Source: Rhizobiaceae bacterium
GTDB taxonomy: Bacteria > Pseudomonadota > Alphaproteobacteria > Rhizobiales > Rhizobiaceae
Assembly (NCBI GenBank): GCA_020696915.1
Contig: JAJFMR010000189.1
Location: 1-8,226 of the forward strand
DNA: 8,226 nucleotides
Reading direction: 5' to 3'
Shown: one piece after another, positions 1-6,368 of the stretch
Position numbering within the stretch: position 1 is the first letter of the stretch
Layout of the letters: each line of letters starts with the position of its first letter
Made by a program: the position numbers and the translations under genes
The notes under the pieces: generated by a model
Databases searched by the model: none
The model's input: the letters and a program-made list of their open reading frames with translations, nothing else
What the model was told of the DNA's origin: nothing

Positions 1-672
1 GGCGAGACCGGCGATCATGCCGGAGATCGCGAATGCAACGAACTTGGTGCGCCCGACGTCGATTCCGGCATAGACGGCCGCCGTCGGATTGACGCCGATC
101 GCATGGATCGACCGGCCGAGCGGTGTTCGCGTCATCACGAGGTAGAATGAACCGATGTCGACGATCGCGAACCACGACAGAGTCGGCAGCCCGAGCAGGC
201 TGCCGCGCTGCAGTGCGATGAAGCCGGGGCTCATTGCGTCGGCATTGACCCAGGTGCCGCCGGCGATCACGAAGGTGGCGCCCCGGAAGATGGTGAGGGT
301 GCCGAGCGTCACCACGATCGAGGGCATGCCGAGCTTCCAGACGAGCGTCCCGTTGAAGGCCCCGAGCGCCGTGCCGACCGCCATGGCGAGAAGGATGACG
401 AACGGCACGGGTATCTCCGGCCAGGAAGCGTTGAACAGCGCTGCAACCATGCCGCTGAAGGCGAGATTGGAGGCCATCGACAGGTCGATGGAGCGGGTCA
501 GGATGACGGCCATCTGGCCCAGCGCGAGGATGATCAGGATTGCCGTGTCGTTGAAGACGGCGGCCAGATTGCCGGGCCGCGCGAATGCCGGAAACCTGAG
601 TGCGATCAGCCCGACCAGCAGCGCCGTTGCGGCGAGCAGCCAGGCTTCGCGGTGGCGCGCCAGCCTGCTCAA
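1..672 (-). CDS. rhaP: RhaP, rhamnose ABC transporter permease (partial, 3' end off the left edge)
   Basis: Inner-membrane permease of the RbsC/BPD_transp_2 class, expected to form the rhamnose channel with a second permease (RhaQ) and the ATPase RhaT. The minus-strand frame is open from 672 to base 1 (224 codons). I chose TTG at 672-670 as the start. It overlaps the rhaT stop as TTGA, has AGGA eight bases upstream, and the first in-frame Met (residue 54, 513-511) would remove the first membrane segment. Visible features are a hydrophobic helix at about 10-27, a second at about 43-60 ending in TRSIDLSM, the GTLTIFRG segment, and the cytoplasmic loop stretch GVNPTAAVYAGIDVGRTKF near residues 195-215, characteristic of this permease family. 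The C-terminal third is outside the window. The family is clear; rhamnose specificity comes from the neighbouring rhaS, rhaD and rhaI genes. Confidence 0.9.
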   Translation of the reverse strand, partial: MSRLARHREAWLLAATALLVGLIALRFPAFARPGNLAAVFNDTAILIILALGQMAVILTRSIDLSMASNLAFSGMVAALFNASWPEIPVPFVILLAMAVGTALGAFNGTLVWKLGMPSIVVTLGTLTIFRGATFVIAGGTWVNADAMSPGFIALQRGSLLGLPTLSWFAIVDIGSFYLVMTRTPLGRSIHAIGVNPTAAVYAGIDVGRTKFVAFAISGMIAGLA

Positions 673-2210
673 CCGGCGATTCCTGCCGCCGTCTCTACCA
701 GGCGCACGGCGTCCAGTCCGAGATTGTCGTAGATCGCCGCGATCCGGCCCTCGCGCATCACCGCCACCCGGTCAGACATGCCGAGGATTTCCGGGAGCTC
801 GGACGACACCATGATGACCGAAAGCCCTTCCGCGACGAGTTCGGCCATGAAGCCGTGGACCGCCGCCTTGGATCCGATGTCGATGCCCTTGGTCGGCTCG
901 TCCAGGATGATGACCTTGGGCGAGGTCGCGAGCCATTTGGCGATGACGACCTTTTGCTGGTTGCCGCCCGACAGCGTGCCGACATCCTGGCTGAGCGAGG
1001 CGGCGCGCAGGTCGAGCCGCTGCGTATAGGCGCGGGCCAGCCGGAACTCTTCGGCGAGCCTCAGCACGCCCGATTTCGAGGCACGGTGAAGCGAAGGCAG
1101 CGACACGTTCTGAAAGATCGGCATGCCGATGATGACGCCCTGCCGGCCGCGCTCCTCAGGCACGTAGACGATACCCGCCGCGATGGCGTCGGCGGCCGAT
1201 CGCGGCGAGATCGCCCTGCCCTCCAGCGTGATCGTGCCGCCCGAGATCCTGGTCATTCCGAAGATCGCCTGCATGACTTCGCTGCGGCCGGCCCCCACCA
1301 GCCCGTAAAATCCCAGTATCTCGCCCTTGCGCAGCTCGAAACCGATGTCGTCGAACTCGGTCGGATGCGACAGGCCTTTCACGGCGAGCACCACGGGTCC
1401 GATATTGGCCCGGCGCTCGGGGAAGATGTGATCGACAGCGCGGCCGACCATCATCTTGATGATGTCGCCCTGGCTGGTCCCGGAAATCATGCCCTCGCCA
1501 ACCATCTCGCCATCGCGAAACACGGTGTAGCGGTCGGCGATCCGGAAGATCTCGTCGAACTTGTGGCTGATGAACAGTATGGCCTTGCCGTCCGCCTTCA
1601 GGAGCTCGATCAGCTCGAAGAGCTCCTCGATCTCCTTCGCCGACAGGGCGGCGGTCGGCTCGTCCATGATGACGATGCGGGCGTCGATCGACAGGGCGCG
1701 CGCCACTGCCACCAGATGCTTGCTGGCGATGCCCAGATCCTTCAGCCTCGCATCCGCATCGATGTGGCCGGCATGCATGGCGGCGAGCACCTCACGCGCG
1801 CGGCGGCGCAACGCCTTCCAGTCGATCGCCCCGAATCGCGTGCGCGGCGCGTGTCCGAGAAAGATGTTTTCGGCAACGCTGAGTTCATCGAACAGCACGG
1901 TCTCCTGGTGGATCGCCGTGATGCCGTGCCGGAATGCGCTGTGTGCGCTGGTGAGTGACGCCGGGCTGCCGCCGACAGCAATCTCGCCTGCGTCCGGCTG
2001 ATAGATGCCGGTGAGGATCTTGACCAGCGTCGACTTGCCGGCGCCGTTCTCGCCGATCAGCGCCGTCACCTGCCCCGGATATAGCGCCAGGCTGACGTCA
2101 TGGAGGGCCCGCACCCCCGGGAAGCTCTTGCTGACGCCCGACAGCGACAGCAGCGGCGCGGCGAAAGCCCGCGCCGCGCGGATTCGGGACTCTTGGGCCG
2201 CCAAGTCCAT
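669..2210 (-). CDS. rhaT: RhaT, rhamnose ABC transporter ATP-binding protein (two NBDs)
   Basis: Cytoplasmic ATPase (513 aa) of the RbsA-type sugar importers, with two nucleotide-binding domains in one chain, powering rhamnose import through RhaP and its partner permease. NBD1 has a canonical Walker A GENGAGKST (residues 53-61), Q-loop Q102, Walker B IVIMDEP (179-185) and H-loop H216. Its signature region (LGIASKHLVAVARA, near 159-172) is not a recognisable LSGGQ. NBD2 has a degenerate Walker A, GLVGAGRSE (303-311, Lys replaced by Arg), a good signature LSGGNQQ (413-419), Walker B VIILDEP (433-439) and Ser in place of the H-loop His. This asymmetry is usual in the family. The start ATG is at 2210-2208, with only a weak purine-rich sequence (GAGACGGA) upstream, so translation may depend on coupling to rhaS. 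The open frame continues upstream without a stop, but that part is an out-of-frame reading of rhaS. The stop overlaps the rhaP TTG start. Confidence 0.95.
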   Translation of the reverse strand: MDLAAQESRIRAARAFAAPLLSLSGVSKSFPGVRALHDVSLALYPGQVTALIGENGAGKSTLVKILTGIYQPDAGEIAVGGSPASLTSAHSAFRHGITAIHQETVLFDELSVAENIFLGHAPRTRFGAIDWKALRRRAREVLAAMHAGHIDADARLKDLGIASKHLVAVARALSIDARIVIMDEPTAALSAKEIEELFELIELLKADGKAILFISHKFDEIFRIADRYTVFRDGEMVGEGMISGTSQGDIIKMMVGRAVDHIFPERRANIGPVVLAVKGLSHPTEFDDIGFELRKGEILGFYGLVGAGRSEVMQAIFGMTRISGGTITLEGRAISPRSAADAIAAGIVYVPEERGRQGVIIGMPIFQNVSLPSLHRASKSGVLRLAEEFRLARAYTQRLDLRAASLSQDVGTLSGGNQQKVVIAKWLATSPKVIILDEPTKGIDIGSKAAVHGFMAELVAEGLSVIMVSSELPEILGMSDRVAVMREGRIAAIYDNLGLDAVRLVETAAGIAG

Positions 2211-3190
2211 GTTCGATCCGTCTCGAGGCCGTCGTGCCGGAAGGGGGCGGGGGGTAACCCCGAATTGGTGTCGTCGAGCGTCACCTCGCCGACGCGGCCG
2301 ATCGACAGCTTTGCGCCGGGCTTGGCCTCGGTCTTTTTCGTGGCGAGGCCGTGTGCGAGATAGACCGCCGAATAGCCGAGGTCGATCGGGTTCCAGAGCG
2401 CGACTGCCTGCGAGGCGCCGTTGTCGATGAACTGCTTGAACTCCGAGGGCAGCGCCAGGCCGGTGACGTTCACCTTGCCGATCAGCCCCTGGTCGGTGAC
2501 GACCTGCGCGGCAGCGACGACGCCGACCGTGGTCGGCGCAATGATCGCCTTGAGGTTCGGATGGCTGGCAATCAGCCCCTTGGCCTCGTTGGTGCTCTTC
2601 ACGGAATCGTCGTCGCCATAGACCGTCGCGACCAGATTGATCTTGGGAAATTTCTCGGGCAGCACCTTCTTGGCCGCCTCGATCCAGGCATTCTGGTTGG
2701 TGGCGGTGGATGATGCCGACAGGATTGCCACGTCTCCGCCTTCCGGCAGGTGGTCGGCGGCCAGCTTGATGATCGTCTCGCCGATAAGGTTGGTGTCGGA
2801 CGGGTTGAGGTGCATCTGACGGCCTTCCGCCGCGACGCCCGAATCCCACGAGATGACGGTGATGCCGCGGTCCATGGCCTTTTTCAGCGCCGGCACCAGC
2901 GCATCGGGATCATTTGCCGAAATCGCGATGGCGTTGACGTTCTGGGCGATCAGCGAGTTGACGATCTCGATCTGGCCCTCGGCCGTCGCAGCCGTCGGAC
3001 CGGTATAGATGACCTCGGTCTCGCCGAGCTCGGCGGCTGCTTCCTGGGCGCCCTTGTTGGCAGCGTCGAAGAAGCCGTTGCCGAGGGATTTCACGACCAG
3101 GCCGATCTTGACGGGTTCGGCCACGGCCGCCGTCGCAAACATCGAGGCGGCGAGCGCCGCCGACACCATCAGTTTCTTCAGAATGCTCAT
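2066..3190 (-). CDS. rhaS: RhaS, periplasmic rhamnose-binding protein, with aberrant C-terminus
   Basis: Periplasmic sugar-binding component of the rhamnose ABC importer (Peripla_BP_4, ribose-binding-like fold). The start ATG at 3190-3188 has a strong GGAGG six bases upstream (3197-3201). Residues 1-24 form a Sec signal peptide: KK near the N-terminus, a hydrophobic core, then AVA with cleavage likely between A24 and E25. The mature part begins with the family's KIGLVVKSLGNGFF stretch and is normal up to GEVTLDDTNSG at residue 311. Beyond that, family members usually end about 20 residues later (roughly 330 aa, last residues like ...NIDQFSKVF). Here only a PF-x-[YH]-[ND]-like remnant (APFRHD) is recognisable. 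The frame then runs on to a TGA at 2068-2066, giving 374 aa and overlapping rhaT by 145 bases in another frame. None of the three frames stops before the rhaT start, so a single indel does not repair it. Possible explanations are a small deletion, an assembly error, or a real read-on tail. The function call is secure; the C-terminal end is not. Confidence 0.88.
   Translation of the reverse strand: MSILKKLMVSAALAASMFATAAVAEPVKIGLVVKSLGNGFFDAANKGAQEAAAELGETEVIYTGPTAATAEGQIEIVNSLIAQNVNAIAISANDPDALVPALKKAMDRGITVISWDSGVAAEGRQMHLNPSDTNLIGETIIKLAADHLPEGGDVAILSASSTATNQNAWIEAAKKVLPEKFPKINLVATVYGDDDSVKSTNEAKGLIASHPNLKAIIAPTTVGVVAAAQVVTDQGLIGKVNVTGLALPSEFKQFIDNGASQAVALWNPIDLGYSAVYLAHGLATKKTEAKPGAKLSIGRVGEVTLDDTNSGLPPAPFRHDGLETDRTWTWRPKSPESARRGLSPRRCCRCRASARASRGCGPSMTSAWRYIRGR
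2241..2261. repeat. G-rich run and short inverted repeat at the rhaS break point
   Basis: The plus strand reads five G, one C, six G, then TAACCCC. Bases 2251-2261 are an 11-base inverted repeat (GGGGT-A-ACCCC). The run sits exactly where the rhaS protein stops resembling its family. Such runs are prone to slippage and sequencing error. No function is assigned. Confidence 0.5.
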
Positions 3191-3196
3191 TGAATT

Positions 3197-3201
3197 CCTC
3201 C
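3197..3201 (-). promoter_or_regulatory. Ribosome binding site of rhaS
   Basis: GGAGG on the minus strand, six bases before the rhaS ATG. It lies in the 52-base rhaR-rhaS gap (3191-3242), where I see no convincing promoter or terminator, so rhaS is probably co-transcribed with rhaR. Confidence 0.8.
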
Positions 3202-3242
3202 CATCTGGTAGCGGTTGCATTCCATCAGCACTGCAGCACGCC

Positions 3243-4067
3243 TCACGCCTGCAGCGAAGATTCCTCTCTTGCGGCACCAGGTCTCGCGGCGACGGGCAGC
3301 GGCGCAACGACCAGCGCCACCCCGGCACCTTCCAGCAGTTTCGCCTCGCGGTCCTCGATGCCTTCATCCGTGATGATCGTCGATATGCGCGCCAGCCCGC
3401 ACAGGATCAGGCTCGAGCGCTGCCTGAACTTGGACGAGTCGACGAGCACGACCAGTTCGTCGGCCTGATCGATCAGCTTCTGCTCGGCCTGGATGAGCAG
3501 CGGATCGCCTTCCATCAGTCCGAGCGGCCCTATCCCCTGCGCGCCCATGAACATGCGCCGGGCGTAGAAATTCTTCGTGACGTCGTTCTCGAACGGCGAC
3601 AGGACGATGTTCTGCTCGCGGTAGACCGTGCCGCCCGGCAGCATCACCGTGTTCCTGGAATGACTGAGCAGGTGCTCCGCGATCGGAAAAGAATTGGTCA
3701 GGATGGGCATGCGCCGGCCGGTCAGGAAATGCACCATCTGGTAGGTGGTCGTGCCGCCATTGATGATGATCGGTTCACCGTCACGGCACAGCTCGACTGC
3801 CGTGCGGGCGATTGCCCTCTTCTGGCTGACGTTCAGGACCTCGTTGACCGAAAACGGCCGGCCGGCCAATCCGATGACCTGCGGTGGCGAGATTGCTTCG
3901 GCGCCGCCGCGAACCCGGCGCAGCCGCTTCTGAACGTGCAGCGCAGCAATGTCACGACGGATCGTGGCCTCGGAAGACGAGGTAAGGTCGACCATCTCCT
4001 GGACCGTGACGACAGGCCTTTCCTGTACGGCGGACAGGATGATCCTGTGGCGTTCCTTCTCGTGCAT
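3243..4067 (-). CDS. rhaR: RhaR, DeoR-family transcriptional regulator of rhamnose genes
   Basis: DNA-binding regulator of 274 aa. The N-terminal winged helix-turn-helix spans about residues 5-57, with the DeoR-type recognition helix SSEATIRRDIAAL (31-43) and the wing RRVRGGAEA (50-58). The C-terminal DeoR sensor domain shows INGGTTTYQ (102-110) and VDSSKF (209-214), typical of the sugar-phosphate-binding fold. Start choice: ATG 4067-4065 has AGGAGG four bases upstream (4072-4077) and gives the usual MHEKERHRIIL start. An in-frame ATG at 4124 would add 19 residues, lies inside the putative operator and has no good ribosome site. The gene is first in the rhaRSTP operon and divergent from rhaDI. 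In Rhizobium leguminosarum the equivalent gene is described as a negative regulator of the rhamnose operons. The effector, by family analogy a pathway intermediate, cannot be read from the sequence. The last 17 or so residues look like a non-conserved tail. Confidence 0.93.
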   Translation of the reverse strand: MHEKERHRIILSAVQERPVVTVQEMVDLTSSSEATIRRDIAALHVQKRLRRVRGGAEAISPPQVIGLAGRPFSVNEVLNVSQKRAIARTAVELCRDGEPIIINGGTTTYQMVHFLTGRRMPILTNSFPIAEHLLSHSRNTVMLPGGTVYREQNIVLSPFENDVTKNFYARRMFMGAQGIGPLGLMEGDPLLIQAEQKLIDQADELVVLVDSSKFRQRSSLILCGLARISTIITDEGIEDREAKLLEGAGVALVVAPLPVAARPGAAREESSLQA

Positions 4068-4071
4068 CTCT

Positions 4072-4077
4072 CCTCCT
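4072..4077 (-). promoter_or_regulatory. Ribosome binding site of rhaR, fixes the start
   Basis: AGGAGG on the minus strand, four bases before ATG 4067 (the register GGAGGAG is also possible). It decides for the 274-residue RhaR over the longer reading from 4124. Confidence 0.8.
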
Positions 4078-4084
4078 GCCAAGG

Positions 4085-4114
4085 CATCTACGCACCCGCC
4101 TTTCGCAGTGTCAA
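4085..4114 (-). promoter_or_regulatory. Candidate promoter for rhaRSTP
   Basis: A perfect -35 box TTGACA on the minus strand (4114-4109) is followed after 18 bases by TAGATG (4090-4085), a 3-of-6 match to TATAAT. Predicted transcription would start near 4078, leaving a very short leader that just contains the ribosome site. The -35 box is embedded in the left arm of the inverted repeat, which fits repression by RhaR. The -10 box is weak, so this is a prediction only. Confidence 0.4.
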
Positions 4115-4181
4115 TCATTTCCAATCAACAAAAGCGATTGTGCAACGCAGTATGATTGAAGTCGATCGTTGTTGATTGACA
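4109..4181. promoter_or_regulatory. Putative RhaR operator: multiple CAATCA/TGATTG half-sites
   Basis: This stretch is AT-richer than the genes around it. It holds CAATCA at 4112-4117 and 4122-4127 on the plus strand and the reverse complement TGATTG at 4153-4158 and 4173-4178. A near-copy, CGATTG, is at 4135-4140. Two perfect 9-base inverted pairs are present: TGTCAATCA (4109-4117) with TGATTGACA (4173-4181), and CAATCAACA (4122-4130) with TGTTGATTG (4170-4178). Spacings within each side are 10 and 20 bases, close to one and two helical turns. Repeated half-sites between divergent operons, one of which encodes the DeoR-type RhaR, strongly suggest its binding region. RhaR binding itself is inferred. 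Confidence 0.7.
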
Positions 4182-4205
4182 GTGGCGGCAAGGGCATGCG
4201 AAATT
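4176..4205 (+). promoter_or_regulatory. Candidate promoter for rhaDI
   Basis: A perfect -35 box TTGACA (4176-4181) lies in the right arm of the inverted repeat. At 17-18 bases spacing the -10 region is CGAAAT/GAAATT (4199-4205), a weak match. Transcription would start near 4212, upstream of the rhaD ribosome site at 4241. A TATGAT at 4151-4156 is a better -10 but has no good -35 partner. Confidence 0.35.
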
Positions 4206-4240
4206 TCCTGCGGCAAAACCGCATCCAGGCGGTGCCGGAC

Positions 4241-4246
4241 GGAGGA
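4241..4246 (+). promoter_or_regulatory. Ribosome binding site of rhaD, fixes the start
   Basis: GGAGGA, seven bases before ATG 4254. It decides for this start over an in-frame ATG at 4176, which lies inside the operator and has no ribosome site. Confidence 0.8.
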
Positions 4247-4253
4247 CCTTCCG

Positions 4254-6356
4254 ATGCTGGACAAGCGTCCCGGCGCACGTCTCGCCAATCTGTGGGACGA
4301 CGCCAAGGCTGGCGCGATGAGCGAAGCTGAACGCCTCGTTTACCGATCCAATCTGCTCGGCTCCGACAAGCGCGTCACCAACTTCGGCGGCGGCAACACC
4401 TCGTCCAAAATCCGGCAGGCCGATCCGTTGACCGGCGAAACGGTCGAGGTCCTGTGGGTGAAAGGCTCGGGTGGCGACAGCGCCTCGATCAGGCTCGACG
4501 GCTTTGCCACGCTCTACATGGAAAGGCTGCGCGCCCTGAAAGGCCTCTATCGCGGCGTCGCGCACGAGGACGAGATGGTGGCCCTGCTGCCGCATTGCAC
4601 GTTCAACCTGAATGCCAGGGCTGCCTCGATCGATACGCCGCTTCACGCTTATGTGCCCCGGCCGCATGTCGACCACATGCACCCGGACGCCATCATCGCC
4701 ATCGCCGCGTCCAGCGATTCGAAGTCGCTGACGGCGGAGATATTCGGCGACGCCATCGGCTGGCTGCCATGGAAACGGCCCGGATTCGAGCTTGGCCTCT
4801 GGCTCGAGCGGTTCTGTCTGCAGCACCCCGACGCCATCGGCGTCGTCCTGGAGAGCCACGGGCTGTTCACGTGGGGCGACACGTCGAAGCAATGCTACGA
4901 AACGACGATCTCGGTCATCAACAAGGCGATCGACTGGTTCGAGCGCCGCACTGCGGGCAAGCCGGTGTTCGGCGGGCCGGCCGCGAAGCCGCTGGCGGCG
5001 GCCGACCGGCGCGCCGTCGCGGCAAGGCTGATGCCGCGGATCCGCGGCCTGATTTCGACCGCCAGCCACAAGGTCGGGCATTTCGATGATTCCGATGCGG
5101 TGCTGGAATTCGTGAACGCCGCCGACATGCGCGCGCTCGCCGCGCTCGGCACCTCCTGCCCCGATCATTTCCTGCGCACCAAGATCCGTCCGCTGGTCAT
5201 CGAGTTCGACCCCGGCAGGCCGGACGTCGATGCCGTCGTCGACCGGCTGGCCGAAGACTTTGTCGCCTACCGTGCCGACTACGAGGCCTATTACGAGCGG
5301 TGCCGGCATGCCTCGTCGCCGCCGATGCGCGATCCGAATGCCGTCGTCTATCTGATGCCGGGCGTCGGCATGTTCACGTTTGCCAAGGACAGGGCCATGG
5401 CCCGCATCGCGGGCGAATTCTATGTCAACGCGATCAACGTCATGCGCGGCGCATCCTCGGTCTCGGCCTATGTCGGGCTGCCGGAACAGGAAGCCTTCGA
5501 CATCGAATACTGGCTTCTCGAGGAAGCCAAGCTTCAGAGGATGCCGGCGCCGAAAGCCCTGGCCGGCAGGATCGCGCTGGTGACCGGCGGCGCCGGCGGC
5601 ATCGGCCGTGCCACCGCCAGGCGGCTGCTCGGCGAAGGCGCCTGCGTGGTGCTTGCCGACATCGACGAGGTCGCGCTCGGCGAGGCGAGCGAGGAACTCG
5701 GCCGCGCCTTCGGCGAGGATGCGCTGCGGGCGGTGCGTCTCGACGTCACCGACGAGCCGGCGGTGAGCGCCGGTTTTGCGCAGGCGGCAGTCGAATTCGG
5801 CGGGCTCGACATCCTGGTGTCGAATGCCGGCCTCGCCTCTTCGGCGGCAATCGAGGAGACGACGCTAGCGCTCTGGGACCGCAACATGGACGTTCTGGCC
5901 ACCGGCTACTTCATGGTGTCTCGCGAGGCCTTCCGGCTCTTTCGTGCCCAGCAGATCGGCGGCAATATCGTCTTCGTCGCCTCGAAGAACGGCTTGGCGG
6001 CGTCGCCCAACGCCGCTGCCTACTGCACGGCCAAGGCAGCGGAAATCCACCTTGCCCGCTGCCTGGCGCTGGAAGGCGCGGAGGCGCAGATCCGCGTCAA
6101 CGTGGTCAACCCCGACGCCGTCCTGCGCGGCTCCAAGATCTGGACCGGGGAATGGAAGGAGCAGCGCGCCGCCGCCTACAGCCTGTCCGCCGACGATCTC
6201 GAGGCGCATTATCGTTCGCGCTCGCTGTTGAAACGATCGGTCTTCCCCGAAGACATAGCCGAAGCGATATTCTTTCTGGCATCCGACATGTCCGCGAAGT
6301 CGACGGGCAACATCATCAATGTCGATGCCGGCAACGCGCAGAGCTTCCCGCGCTGA
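4254..6356 (+). CDS. rhaD: RhaD, bifunctional rhamnulose-1-phosphate aldolase / short-chain dehydrogenase
   Basis: Cytoplasmic two-domain enzyme of 700 aa. The N-terminal class II (zinc) aldolase domain splits L-rhamnulose-1-phosphate into dihydroxyacetone phosphate and L-lactaldehyde. It shows FGGGNTSSK (about 45-53), the zinc-ligand pair H141-M-H143 in DHMHPD, and a further His, H202, in ESHGLFTWG. The C-terminal domain (about 437-700) is a short-chain dehydrogenase/reductase, with the cofactor loop TGGAGGIG (444-451), the SNAG motif (523-526) and the catalytic set S577, Y590, K594 in YCTAK. It is expected to oxidise or reduce L-lactaldehyde. Homologous fusions are known as RhaD in rhizobia and RhaEW elsewhere, with lactaldehyde dehydrogenase activity assigned to the dehydrogenase half. 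The direction of that step cannot be read from the sequence. ATG 4254 gives the family's usual MLDK... start and is preceded by GGAGGA. First gene of rhaDI, 12 bases from rhaI. Both domains look intact. Confidence 0.95.
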   Translation: MLDKRPGARLANLWDDAKAGAMSEAERLVYRSNLLGSDKRVTNFGGGNTSSKIRQADPLTGETVEVLWVKGSGGDSASIRLDGFATLYMERLRALKGLYRGVAHEDEMVALLPHCTFNLNARAASIDTPLHAYVPRPHVDHMHPDAIIAIAASSDSKSLTAEIFGDAIGWLPWKRPGFELGLWLERFCLQHPDAIGVVLESHGLFTWGDTSKQCYETTISVINKAIDWFERRTAGKPVFGGPAAKPLAAADRRAVAARLMPRIRGLISTASHKVGHFDDSDAVLEFVNAADMRALAALGTSCPDHFLRTKIRPLVIEFDPGRPDVDAVVDRLAEDFVAYRADYEAYYERCRHASSPPMRDPNAVVYLMPGVGMFTFAKDRAMARIAGEFYVNAINVMRGASSVSAYVGLPEQEAFDIEYWLLEEAKLQRMPAPKALAGRIALVTGGAGGIGRATARRLLGEGACVVLADIDEVALGEASEELGRAFGEDALRAVRLDVTDEPAVSAGFAQAAVEFGGLDILVSNAGLASSAAIEETTLALWDRNMDVLATGYFMVSREAFRLFRAQQIGGNIVFVASKNGLAASPNAAAYCTAKAAEIHLARCLALEGAEAQIRVNVVNPDAVLRGSKIWTGEWKEQRAAAYSLSADDLEAHYRSRSLLKRSVFPEDIAEAIFFLASDMSAKSTGNIINVDAGNAQSFPR

Positions 6357-6368
6357 AGGGCTGAGATC

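Noticed and set aside
600..1958. Long plus-strand open frame (452 codons) opposite rhaT, with others opposite rhaD (4125-5309, minus strand) and rhaD/rhaI (5865-6848, minus strand)
   Set aside because: Their products are rich in Arg, Asp, His and Gly with no recognisable domain. They mirror strong genes on the other strand, as expected in high-GC DNA.
2211..2849. Continuation of the rhaT frame upstream of its ATG, suggesting a larger protein or a RhaS-RhaT fusion
   Set aside because: That stretch is an out-of-frame reading of rhaS, low in complexity and Arg-rich; rhaS is in a different frame, so no fusion protein is formed.
4068..4124. Upstream ATG giving RhaR 19 more residues
   Set aside because: It overlaps the operator and -35 region and has no good ribosome site; ATG 4067 has AGGAGG and the usual family start.
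4176..4253. Upstream ATG giving RhaD 26 more residues
   Set aside because: It lies inside the putative operator and -35 box, has no ribosome site, and the extra residues do not resemble the family start; ATG 4254 has GGAGGA at good spacing.
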